Both the position numbers and the translations under genes were made by a program. The notes under the pieces are model-generated. The model was not told the origin of the DNA. It ran no database searches and saw only the letters and a program-made list of their open reading frames with translations. Of a DNA stretch of 64,000 nucleotides, positions 24,229-34,127 are shown piece after piece (position 1 is the stretch's first letter; each line of letters starts with the position of its first letter). Source of the DNA: Leguminivora glycinivorella (taxonomy: Eukaryota > Arthropoda > Insecta > Lepidoptera > Tortricidae); NCBI RefSeq assembly GCF_023078275.1, contig NC_062998.1, forward strand, positions 13,033,916 to 13,097,915. Reading direction: 5' to 3'.

Positions 24229-24905
24229 ACTTAATTAACCGTCGCCTCATATCTCAAGAAGGACGGTTATCAAGTCGTCTGTATGTTTTTTTTATTTTTT
24301 TTTTATTATTTTTTATGTTTGTTCCTCGATATCTCCGTCGTTACTGGACCGATTTTGAAATTTTTTTTTTGATTGAATGTATATGCATACAGATTGGTCC
24401 CATTTTTCTCAGAACCCAGTTCTGATGATGGGATCCTGGAGAAATCGAGGGAACTCCTCAAATCTGAAAGGCATACATATGGTGATTTTTGTGTTTTTAA
24501 AGGAACAGCATGCATTTAGGTACGGAACAGTGACATTTGGTGCAGTGGAACTGCTGATGATGGCCAGAACGGAACTCTTCAAATCTGAACGGCACGCTTA
24601 TAGTGACTTTGGTATTTTTATACGAACAGCATGCACTTTCGTCCAGAACAGTGACATTTGGTGCAGTGGAATTTCTGATGATGGTCAGAACCGAACTCCT
24701 CAAATCTGAACGGCACGCTTATAGTGACTTTGGTATTTTTATAAGAACAGCATGCACTTTCGTCCAGAACACTGACATTTGGTGCAGTGGAACTGCTGAT
24801 AATGGCCAGAACCAAACTCCTCAAACCTGAACGGCACACTCATAGTGACTTTGGTATTTTTGTAAGAAAAACATGCATTTAAGTTCAGAACAGTGACATT
24901 TATTT
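24229..24905. repeat. Repeat with four-unit, ~121-bp minisatellite
   Basis: Begins like the palindromic 6251 family (GTTCCTCGATATCTCCGTCG). It then contains four tandem units starting near 24422, 24554, 24675 and 24796. The last three are spaced exactly 121 bp apart. Each unit has CTGATGATGGCCAGAAC, CTCAAATCTGAACGGCA and CAGTGACATTTGGTGCAG. The first unit is ~11 bp longer and more diverged. The open frames here come from repetition. Confidence 0.8.
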
Positions 24906-25163
24906 AGTTATGTTTGTTAAGCATATGTTTTGAAGTCAATGTTTGTCAAGCTTCGATTTCTTATAATATAATCGGATTCATGAGGAATTGAGAAACTCCT
25001 CAAACCTTAACGTTATACGTATATTCATTTGTGTTGCCATCTAATAATTAAAGCATTAGGTAAAAGCAGTTTTAAAAAATACTTACACATTTCTACATAA
25101 TCCAACATTCGCAAGTAGCTTTCACCAGAACCCAAAAGGCGACGGTTTTTTTTTCTTAAAAAT

Positions 25164-25480
25164 TATTTAGATAGAAGAAACAAATTCATATATTTGTATA
25201 GGGGCCGAGCGTGTCAAATTTTGTACTGAAGTTGATTCTTGCCTGTAATTTTAAATATGTCTCAGGCTCTTGATTGTTCATAATTTTTATGTTGTTGCAA
25301 TTGAATATCACGTAACGAGGCATTTTTTATGTTTTGGTTGACTTCAACTTACAAAAATTGACGCCCGAAAGCTGCAAGCTGCGAGTAAAGACGGACAACT
25401 CAGTGGATTTCACTGAGTTCATTTGACACGCTAAGTAGATACGTTTGCTTGATCTATGGTAGGTATATATGACATCTGTG
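25164..25480. repeat. Dispersed repeat, copy 2 of a pair
   Basis: Matches 1796-2087. It is slightly longer through small insertions such as ATAGGGGCC and a duplicated GCTGCAA. Same orientation as copy 1. Confidence 0.75.
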
Positions 25481-25605
25481 GACACTCCTCATTTTATATA
25501 CTGTGACAGCCAAATCGCCAAATAATTATACCTACCGGAACACATCTTTATTTTTATGGTAACAAAGATATTCAATGCTGACTGTACGTACAATCCATAC
25601 TTACA

Positions 25606-25787
25606 TACTAATATTATAAATGGGAAAGTGTGTGTGTCTGTTCATTTGTCCGTCTTTCGCGGCAAAACGGAGCGACGAATTGACGTGTTTTTTTAGGTGG
25701 AGATAGTTGAAGGGATGGAGAGTGAGTGAGATACTTTTTGTGAGTGAGAGAGTGAGAGTGAGATACTTTTTGTCTCTTTCTAACGCA
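25606..25787 (-). repeat. Interspersed repeat family R1, copy 3 (inverted)
   Basis: Begins TACTAATATTATAAATGGG followed by AAAGTGTGTGTGTCTGT, the complement of the R1 end. A GAGTGAGAGAGTGAGAGTGA expansion lies inside at about 25720-25765. Confidence 0.7.
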
Positions 25788-26073
25788 TGCGTATAAGTAA
25801 TATTAGTTATGTAGATTTTAATGAATGTCGCAACAAGAGCGCAGTCCCTGGATACTGGGAAAATCCGCAGTACGAGTACGTAAGTCCACAGTATATACAC
25901 TGAACAATAAGTCCCACTTCATGTCGCTATTACGAGTTACGAGCCAAGCCAGTAAACATGCTTAATAGTGCTTCCAGTCTTAAGACTCGATAGATTTTGT
26001 TTACTATAATTATTACACCTGTCCATCTCGTCACACCTGGTAGGCACGAATTCAATAATGTGGAGACTGTAGA

Positions 26074-26178
26074 GTAAAAAACCGGCCAAGAGCGTGTCGG
26101 GACACGCTCAGTGGAGGGTTCCGTAGTTTCCCGTATTTTTTTCAAAAACTGTTCAAAACTGTACCCTAATAAAACATT
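26074..26178. repeat. Fragment of the GGGTTCCGTA repeat family
   Basis: Contains AAAAACCGGCCAAGAGCGTG and GGAGGGTTCCGTAGTTTCCC, the end sequences of the ~500-bp repeat at 45655-46160. Only one end is present here. Confidence 0.6.
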
Positions 26179-28982
26179 TTTTTCCAAGTTTAATTATAAT
26201 TTTTATATTTACAAAAGTCCCTATTTTCCTCTGTATGTTTATCATTATCACAATTGTCTTTCCTGCAGTGCGGACAAGACCGGCCGGCATACTTTATTTG
26301 AAATAAAGTTTGAGTGGATAAAACTAGACTATTAAAGTAGTCTGGAGTGAGCCGCATGGTCCTATGGACTAGCAAATTTTATATTCTACCAGGGGCGGCT
26401 CACTCCACGATTCTATCACCGCGCTACAAGTACATGCTAGCGGCCGCGAGTTCGCGGCCTAATCAGGGGTGGCGCGCATTCTCATGGAACGCACGTTCGC
26501 ACATTCTAATTGTTACTTTACGTCGCGAGTTTGTTTAAGTTTCATATGCGATGTCCGCGTGTGGAATGGCTAATAAAGCTTAGTTAAATAGACATCATGA
26601 ATAAAATAGCACAATCTTACATAGATCTACTATTGATTGAGTCCCACGCAAGCGCGGATCCAGCTTCGTGCCCAGGGGGGGGGTCACGTGGTAAAGGCCC
26701 GGGGCCCCAGGGGGGGTCACGTGGTCTATTTGTCCTGGATGGATGTTGGGACTTAAACAAAAATATATAAATACTGTATATAATATCTAGAAAGTACCCA
26801 AGCCATGAATATAATAGCAAATTTTTTTTTTATATTCTACACAGCTTTTATAATACTTTGGTGATAAAAATCACTTTTGTAAACTTATGTGATAAAAATC
26901 ACTTTTTTTAAGGCTCGGCGGGTTGACCGTCCCCACGCGCTAAGGCAAGACCATCTAGTGCTCGTTGTCGCGTAATTTCATATGGAAATAAGTATCAAAA
27001 TCATGTTCATTGTTATATTCTGTAATAACAAGGAGTAATGTGATAGATATTAAAACAAATAACGTTGATATTTTCAACATTTCAGCATTACTCTATTTAT
27101 AAGGCAAGACCGTCATATGTCCCGTAAATGAGGTCGATAACCTTATTTTTTCAGGTCCACAGTTCCAGACAAAAGCAAAGCAGAAACTTATATTTAAAAT
27201 TAACCTTCAACACCCGTTTAAACTCGACTTATTTCCCGTAAAGCCTAAAAAAGGTGCCTTACTCTTCTATGCCTGCTTCTATAAGCTTCCATGCTTCTAT
27301 AAAACAATAAATTGAACGCGGTTTAAGAGCATTAATTGTACTAAACAGGAAGAACGATTATTATTTAAATTACTACTTTACATACATAATGCACAAATAT
27401 TCCACCTGCTTCTATTCTTCTAATTTTTTGCGTAACCATGTTGAACTCGATGGTCGAGTTCGAAACTAGTATGCGTCCTAGGGATATCTAATTGAAGATC
27501 AATGGATTAAGGATGAAAAACTGGTATACCTTCGGAGGTGTAAGAAGTGACAGATAATTATATAAAAACAAAAGTTATATTCAGTAGACGGTCTTTCTGG
27601 GTAGACGGTCTTCCCGACACTGACCTTAAATCTCCTACAAATATTTATACTCGTATATATCACCGACATTAGTCGGTAGAAACTCGACCGCAGCCGACAC
27701 CGCAGTGGTCTAGCTTTCAAAGCTGCCCCGTTTCCATCAGCACCCGCTCAAACAATGGTTTGACTTATGATCCAAATGTATGCACGCTGGTTTAGACTGG
27801 CGGTATGGAATGTACTAGTAACATTAAAAATATGCGTGTTTATTTTGATCTCGTATTTATTAATATTTGAGTCCTACACTACGTAGTATGTACTTTTAAA
27901 TATTTTAGAAGATGATACAATTTGACATAACGTCATAGGTACATGGCATAGTATCTACAACGTGTTTTTTATTGATTTCCGTTAAGTTTAGGTCAATTAC
28001 AAATAATTTATTGAAAAAACTAGTATCTTGACTCTTAATGTTATCGAGTTATTCAAAAAATAAATTCTCACAACTCAATAATTGTAGAACGGCCTAGTAT
28101 TATTTATTTTTATGAGATGTGCCGTGAGATATTTGACACTAATTTTAATATTCTTCTTAAGGGTCTCCCACACTTATTAATTTTATTTATCATCTTTAAA
28201 AACGATTAATGATATATAGGATAGATCCTGATAATGAACCTCGACGTGTCCAATTTAACGGAAAACAAAAACACGGTATATATAAAAATCTAATTATAAA
28301 GCTGTGACAGCAATAAAACAAACATTACCCTTCTTACTCTTACTTAATTACAATAATCATTACTCTTTTTAAATGCAATACTGCCCTAACCTAAAAACTG
28401 ACATCGACGAACGGCTCCATTCCGCAATTTTAAACGCCCGCTTTCAGATCCAGCTTCACCACTCGGCGTTGTAACACAAAACCTCAATTAAAGTCGGGAA
28501 ATCGAAATAATTTTCCGCATTCAATAAACTTTCAGCAGTGTATCGGGTTACCGGCAACGCCTCCATTGGCGGCCGCTTGTTGAACAATATGTCAGGTTAT
28601 CGTAGGGCATGGTTTACGGCCCATTCCTGCGCTCCGCGGGGCAGGCACCACTGTTCGGTTATGGGAACGAGTGCGAAATCAACAGTTTCCGACGTCGATA
28701 TATTTACGCCGACGCCTCCATCTTTAATTTTTTCCTTTAAAATCCTTCCTACAGTTCCTACAGCCGATATCGGATCGGATAATGTGAAAAACGCACTAAG
28801 GGCCTGACAACCTCATATTATTATGTCCTGTTGTTTTAATTTCTTGGACTTTGATTAGAAGTTAGAATGAGTCTGGAATGAGAAGGCACACTCAAAGGTT
28901 ATGACAGATGGCGCTACCCTATTAGTCCATTGCACAGATAAAGAATTTCATACGTGAGAGCGAGAAGATGATATTTGTTTTT
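26179..28982. other. Intron, no gene seen
   Basis: Includes inverted blocks CTGGAGTGAGCCGC and GCGGCTCACTCCA at 26341-26406. A G-rich repeat with GGTCACGTGGT twice lies at 26675-26730. A GC-richer patch at 28550-28700 has an 89-codon plus-strand frame and no recognised similarity. Confidence 0.35.
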
Positions 28983-29008
28983 TCTCTCTCTCTCTCTCTC
29001 TCTCTCTC
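28983..29008. repeat. (CT)n microsatellite
   Basis: An uninterrupted CT dinucleotide run of about 26 bp. Confidence 0.95.
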
Positions 29009-30127
29009 ATATGAATGTCAGTGACATGCCTAGACTCCGCCGCCTGGCGGGATAAAAAATGTCAGTGTGCCTCCTCATTAGAATGACCATTTCAAAACAT
29101 TATTTAGGTATACCAAAATCAACCCTACAAAAATCATCCCGAAAAAAGAACTTAAAAAACTTAATTAAATACGTTTTTACTTATCCATGGATAAAGCATG
29201 TACCCAGTATGCCCACTAACAGATGTCTTATCCACGTGGATAAGTGATATGGACAACCTCTAACGGTGATAGGTATGACAACCTCTTAAGTGGTTTTCCG
29301 TTCTTATTGATATTATAAATGCAAAGGTTGTTCTTTAGTTACGCTTTCACGCATTGCCATTAACTAATTTTATGAAACGATGAGCAACTGTATTAATTAT
29401 TTTCTCGTTTTACCAATAATAATAATTCAATGCAAGTCGTATGTTACTAGCTCAAAGATCTTCCCTTATCTTTAATCCTAGAAAATATACCATATTTATC
29501 TCTGCTCTAAAAATTTATGAGGTCACTGCATATTTTTTACATATTATGGAATGTCAATGTAATTTTTACATGGGCACCTCATCAAAGTTAAAATTATTGA
29601 ACTGAGCTGAGTAAAAATTGTCTTAAAATTACACCCTTTTTACGATTACCGAAACTGATCTACAAACGGGACCTAACTGATATACCAAGCCAAGACTAAA
29701 CGATCATATCGCGATTGCCAGAGAAATCTAAACAGCCTTAGGTACACATACAAATGTAATGTAAAATCTAGCTGTTATTAGCTCAAAGGCAATGACGATC
29801 AGATAACGAAAAGGCACGGTCGAGTTCACAAACATCTCCACAAGCCAACATGCCAAAAATATAGTTGAAAGTCTCTTAGACAGTGAAAATAAGGTAGCGT
29901 GTACATATATTTGGAATGCTGGTTAGTAAAGATGTTTGTGAACTCGGTTGTGCCTATACTGGGCGTTTGGCTGGCGGATGTGGTTGAGCTAGAGTTCTCG
30001 TCGCATGGGTGTCATTTTACAGGCACGATTACCACTACAAGGTGAAAAAAATTATGTAAGTGCGTGCACAAGCACGTGCTGCCAGTGCATAATCTTCCTT
30101 AGAAGTACCAATGTTCATTATTTTTTC

Positions 30128-30545
30128 CCCTCACTAGCTCGGAAACACGTGTTTTGTCCTTTAATACCAGCGGGTAAAAACGCATTTTATCCACTAGTGG
30201 GTAAAGTAATTTGACCTTGAATAAATTCAAATTAACTGCTTTAAAATTGATAAAAGTAGGTGAATCTAGTAATAAAGATGATTTACCACCTGTGAAACTA
30301 CTGGAAGCAGTGATGAACGCATTTTTTGCGTTGTAGTTTCCTCGCTGTAGTGAGGGGAAAGTTTTGTGTTACACTCGGGTGCAAATGTATTTTACTTCTC
30401 GTGTGTTAAAAAACTCGCAAGTTTAGGATTCTATTCTCGAACGACTAGCTTCGCTCGTGGTTCAACTATAGAATCCTTTCACTTGCTCGTTTTTCAATTC
30501 CACACTCGGCGTTAAAATACAACTTTGCCCCCTTGTATAACAAAT
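30128..30545. repeat. ~400-bp dispersed repeat with CACTAGTGGG core
   Basis: Has facing blocks (CTCACTAGCTCGG, TTATCCACTAGTGGGTAAAG and the complementary TTAAAATACAACTTTGCCCC end). A small stem (AGGATTCTATTCTCGAACGA with TTCAACTATAGAATCC) lies at 30426-30477. Related sequence occurs at about 46275-46320 (GGCTCGGAAACC, ACTAGTGGGTAAAAATGCG). Non-coding. Confidence 0.55.
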
Positions 30546-30679
30546 AACTATTATACTTAGGTACGCATTTGCGCAAAGAGGGTTCTGTGATACTCGTAGA
30601 TTACGTTTCAATAATTTGTTGCTTGAGACCGTTATTTTTATAAAATATCGGATCTTACTTTCAAGCAGAAAAAAAAATA

Positions 30680-30733
30680 GAGAAGAGTCGTGAAATGAAT
30701 GGGGTCCAATACATTCCACGACTCTTCTCTTTC
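30680..30733. repeat. Short hairpin
   Basis: AGAGAAGAGTCGTGAAATG pairs with CATTCCACGACTCTTCTCT around a ~15-nt loop. It lacks the T-run or context of a terminator and may be the remains of a MITE. Confidence 0.6.
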
Positions 30734-32339
30734 CGAACAGACTCTATCAGTTTGTGTCATTTCAATTCCTTTGTTTGTCTTTTGTTTGAATTTAACCCTG
30801 AAGAAGCTCGGGTTTGCTTTTATGTACTTATTTACTTCTAAAGTATGTTCCTTAGATTGCCTTGCCCGCTAGCTAGAGAATCTACTCGCGAATCAATATC
30901 ACTTAATATATTTATTTGTCCTCCAGGCTCACCGCAAATAATGCGAGTGCACACACTGGCCTGATTCGGGTATGTGGGCTATCGTATTTTACCCATTACC
31001 CCGCCATGTACGGCCGTGTGTACCTGCCCCATTGATTTATAAGCCGATAGCTATTTCGGGCGAACGAAACACTCGTGCGCCGCTTTCATTTTTGCCCCTG
31101 TTCAATAATAAACAATCAACCGGATATTTGAAGGTGTTTTGTTTTGACGTCTATGAGATTAATAGTATTCTTATACGAGTGTTAATATGGGTTTTTATGG
31201 TTATTTGTTATTTAGTAAACTTTTTACCGAAAGGGATCGGGATTGATGTATGTTCCATTATTTATAATTATAGAATAACAAAAGCTACTCGGGTAATGAT
31301 GGAACCTCTCTGAAGCTAATTTCATTTAATCATTAGATCTTTACACACTTGGGATAAACTTAATAATCGAATATGATTAATGGACTTTAACTGTAATATG
31401 ATCTCTCAAGAACAAAAGAAAATAGGGCACCGAATACAATTCAAACGATGATCATCTGAAAATTACTTATAAACTAACCAACTAAATTCTATGCATTGGG
31501 TACCTACAGTTCTCTGTAATTGAAATAAAATACTGAACTACCGGTGTTTATGAATGGACCTTTGCTTACAATGTATAGAACCTACGTTTGTTTGTAACAT
31601 AAAATTCTCAGAAATGAATTAATGTGTACGCGCGACATTGCAACTATTATTTTACGACATCAATAAATATGAACGTCCTAGAAAAAGTATCAACAATTTA
31701 AAGTGATTTTCCTTTACCTAACAGTCATTGTAATTACTAGTAATATGACACTTATGTATAAGTATAATATCATCTTTTACAATAGGAATATTTTGAATTG
31801 CAAAACGATGAGGTCATGACGTTAAGGTTTTTTAATTAGATTTTGTGGATGGAAATTATGATTTCACGAATCACAATTAGGTACGCTGACAACAATAACA
31901 AAAGAAAGTCTTGAGCCGAAAGAAATCAGGGATGTCTAAATTCGTGCGACATATGAACTTTCTATTGTGTGTTGCCAAAGCAAAGTATTAGGAGAGACAC
32001 ACCGGGACACCACTTTGAACTTCAACAATGTTCTGATTTTGTACGTGCCAGCTACGAGTTTCCAATTCCTTTGAAACGAACTATTTCTTCCGATGGCTAT
32101 TTGACATTCGTATTCGTGAGGATAGGTAGGACACAAAAGGTAAGCGAGGTAGACACGAAAGAAATAGGAACTTTAGGCATACATAGTATGGCGCATGCGG
32201 TGAGCACTATCCAAGAGAACCAAAAAATATCTGCCTACCTCCCGACTAAAGAATAAATCACTACATGATGCGGTGATATCCCGGGGACATGATAGCTCGG
32301 AGATCACGGGTCAGAGCTCTAACGAGCTCACAGGCTTAC
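30734..32339. other. Intron, nothing recognised
   Basis: AT-rich, no inverted repeats or exons noticed before the exon-copy array starts at 32340. Confidence 0.4.
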
Positions 32340-32400
32340 CATTTGACGACCAATGACGCCCTCCAGCACATCCGTCAGTAGCAGGCCGACAGAGCAGTGT
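32340..32400 (-). pseudogene. Oldest CH-exon copy, internally shortened but open
   Basis: On the minus strand the last ~60 nt before a GTAAGC donor read CSVGLLLTDVLEGVIGRQM. Exon A reads CADGLLLADVLEGVTG and ends QQM. The copy therefore keeps the GLLL-DVLEGV core, the reading frame and the QM|GTAAG end, but lacks ~14 residues between them. No upstream CH half or acceptor is seen. It may be a decayed duplicate or, less likely, a cassette exon. Confidence 0.6.
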
Positions 32401-32495
32401 AATGATCTCCGGACTATCACGTGATAGACATTGACTCTTTCGCCCGCTCTGTCCTGTCCCGTTGTGACATAAATCAAAGGTGTCTACAGACTTAC

Positions 32496-32599
32496 CATTT
32501 GCTGCGGGTTCCTCTGCTTGCGGTGGGCCCGTGGCACCTTGAGCCCGGTAACGCCCTAGAGATCTTATAGTACGTCAGCCAGGAACAGTCCGTCGGCAC
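32496..32599 (-). pseudogene. CH-exon copy with stop codons
   Basis: Matches exon A from its donor side to the ADGL codons. It retains ATG|GTAAGT and reads GVTGLKVPRAHRK with a Q for P substitution after it. A disrupted segment turns DVLEGV into DVL-stop, so it cannot be translated through. Homology ends at the GTCGGCAC block, after which a shared spacer (CTCAGTAAGTGTCACGTGAC) follows. Confidence 0.75.
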
Positions 32600-33160
32600 T
32601 CTCAGTAAGTGTCACGTGACTACTGTATAAATAAATACATCGATCCATTACCTCTGTTAGCGACGCGTCGAAATATATGTAAAATAGCATAAGAATTCGA
32701 TTAAGACTGTATTCGCAATAAAGATTATTTCGTAGGTAGGAAACGGGTAGAACTGCGTTAGTTAAGTTAATTTTGTCAATTCCGATTATTAAGTATGATA
32801 ATAAGACTCATATGTGATGTATTCGATAGCAGGCAATTCCCATATTCCTTCCTTCCCAAGTCGCGGAAACCGAGTCCAAAGTTCAATCTAAACTCAGACT
32901 GTCCATTGGACTACGATTAATAGCCAATAAGCACTAACGTGAGAGGCTTAGAGCGAGAAAACCGAACTCTCCTCTGATTGGCTAAAAATATTTCCTTAAA
33001 GTTCCGAAATCATTTTCCTTTCACCCGAAAATTGCCTTAGGATTACTCGAATCCAAGCCAATAACTCGATAACTATGAGACATATGAAGATGTAAATAGT
33101 TTTAAAACGTAGCTGGGAACTTACGTAACACGATAACCTACATTTCCATAGTAATATGCC

Positions 33161-33172
33161 GTTATCGATAAC
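33161..33172. promoter_or_regulatory. DRE-like palindrome in LTR U3
   Basis: GTTATCGATAAC contains TATCGATA, the core bound by the Drosophila factor DREF. The same motif is in the other LTRs (for example 40697-40708 and 50310-50321). Whether a lepidopteran DREF binds here is inference. Confidence 0.5.
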
Positions 33173-33559
33173 AATGGAGCTCAAGGCAAGCTGAGAAACC
33201 AGTCTATTGTATGGCCCGGACGGCTAATCACCTCTTCTATTGTGTAAAAACGTAAACAAACGCAGGTGCATTCCACTCGAGGTGAATGACCCTAGTGTCA
33301 GGTGCATTGTTACGTAATTTCGAAGCGATAGCCTAATTAGTTTATAAGCAATTAGGATTTGAACGAAAAATGATAGCGTTAAATTCACGTAATCGAGCGC
33401 CGTAACGCGTTCGACCAATCACGACGCGCCATCCGTCGCCTATCGGGCGCAATTATTTACCTCTCTATCGCACGGAGCCTCGCGCTCAGCCGAGTCGTGA
33501 TTGGGCGAATAAATTGAAATGTTTCTTTCCGTGAAGCGTAGGCGCATTCTGAAAAGGGG

Positions 33560-33567
33560 TATAAAAG
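33560..33567 (+). promoter_or_regulatory. LTR TATA box, copy 1
   Basis: TATAAAAG in a GGGG...GGAACG context. It would place transcription start near 33590, leaving a ~540-nt leader before the polyprotein ATG at 34128. Equivalent boxes are at 41096, 50709 and 58225. Confidence 0.75.
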
Positions 33568-34071
33568 GAACGATCGCTCGGTATGGGACATTCGAATTCG
33601 ACCGGAACAAGAAGAACCAGCAGCCTCCAAGGAAAACCAGCAGCCAGCAGCCTACTACAAGCAGCCTACAGCCAGCAGCCAGCAGCCTACAGCCAGCAGC
33701 TAGCAGCCTACAGCCAGCAGCCAGCCACCCTCCACGACGGGTAGCGGCAGCAGCAGAAAACGACAGCATCGCGACGTATCGTCCGTACCGAGCGTTTCGT
33801 TAGGATCAAGTTAGGATATTAGCTTAGGAGTATTTTTATAACCGCGTTAAAATTAGAGTCGTTGATTTTTGTAAATATAAACCATTTGATTTGATTCGTT
33901 TTTTAGTTAGTTTAATCCAAAATCATAATCGGTACGGTTGATTGCTGAGGACGACATCGAAGCTCAAGGTACAGGCCCGGGACGAAAGAGTGAGTCGCAC
34001 GAGCTCCAGCACATTCTCTCCACTTCGAGCCGTCGATAGGAAGCTTTGCGGACGCGGTCTGCAACAGTTTC

Positions 34072-34089
34072 TGGTCCTTCGAGCCGGAT
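34072..34089 (+). other. Primer-binding site, tRNA-Tyr type
   Basis: TGGTCCTTCGAGCCGGAT begins five bases after the LTR end. It is complementary to the 3' end of eukaryotic tRNA-Tyr, whose acceptor strand ends CGAAGGA plus CCA after a T-arm ...CCGGCT. The tRNA match is from memory of the conserved tRNA-Tyr sequence. Confidence 0.8.
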
Positions 34090-34127
34090 ATTCGTGCGGA
34101 CTACGGGTCTACAGCGACGTACCTGTC

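Larger units (their letters stand above)
32655..34066 (+). repeat. 5' LTR of BEL/Pao copy 1
   Basis: The LTR is 1412 bp, TGTTAG...CAACA. U3 carries several CCAAT motifs (AGCCAATAAG, GATTGGCT, ACCAATCACG, GTGATTGGGC), two of which form an 11-bp inverted pair. It also carries a perfect palindrome GTTATCGATAAC at 33161-33172. A TATAAAAG box lies at 33560-33567. Downstream are three 21-bp CAGCAGCCTACAGC-type repeats (33660-33722). Long LTRs of this size are at the high end for the superfamily. Confidence 0.95.

Noticed and set aside
24377..24839. Overlapping frames with repeated peptide blocks
   Set aside because: They are translations of the 121-bp tandem repeat.
28538..28807. GC-rich 89-codon plus-strand frame
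   Set aside because: Rich in Arg/Gly/Ser from composition, no recognisable motif or splice context.
32717..32722. AATAAA as the LTR polyadenylation signal
   Set aside because: It lies in U3 before the TATA box, so its use in the 3' LTR would remove the terminal R needed for replication. No better canonical signal was found.
33440..33769. Minus-strand frame with repeated LAAGCRL units in the LTR, and its plus-strand Gln/Ser counterpart
   Set aside because: Both are produced by the 21-bp repeat of the LTR in different frames; no independent coding evidence.
33942..34127. Start of the polyprotein at 33942
   Set aside because: That codon is TTG inside the LTR. The first ATG after the primer site (34128) is the simpler start, though non-AUG initiation is not excluded.
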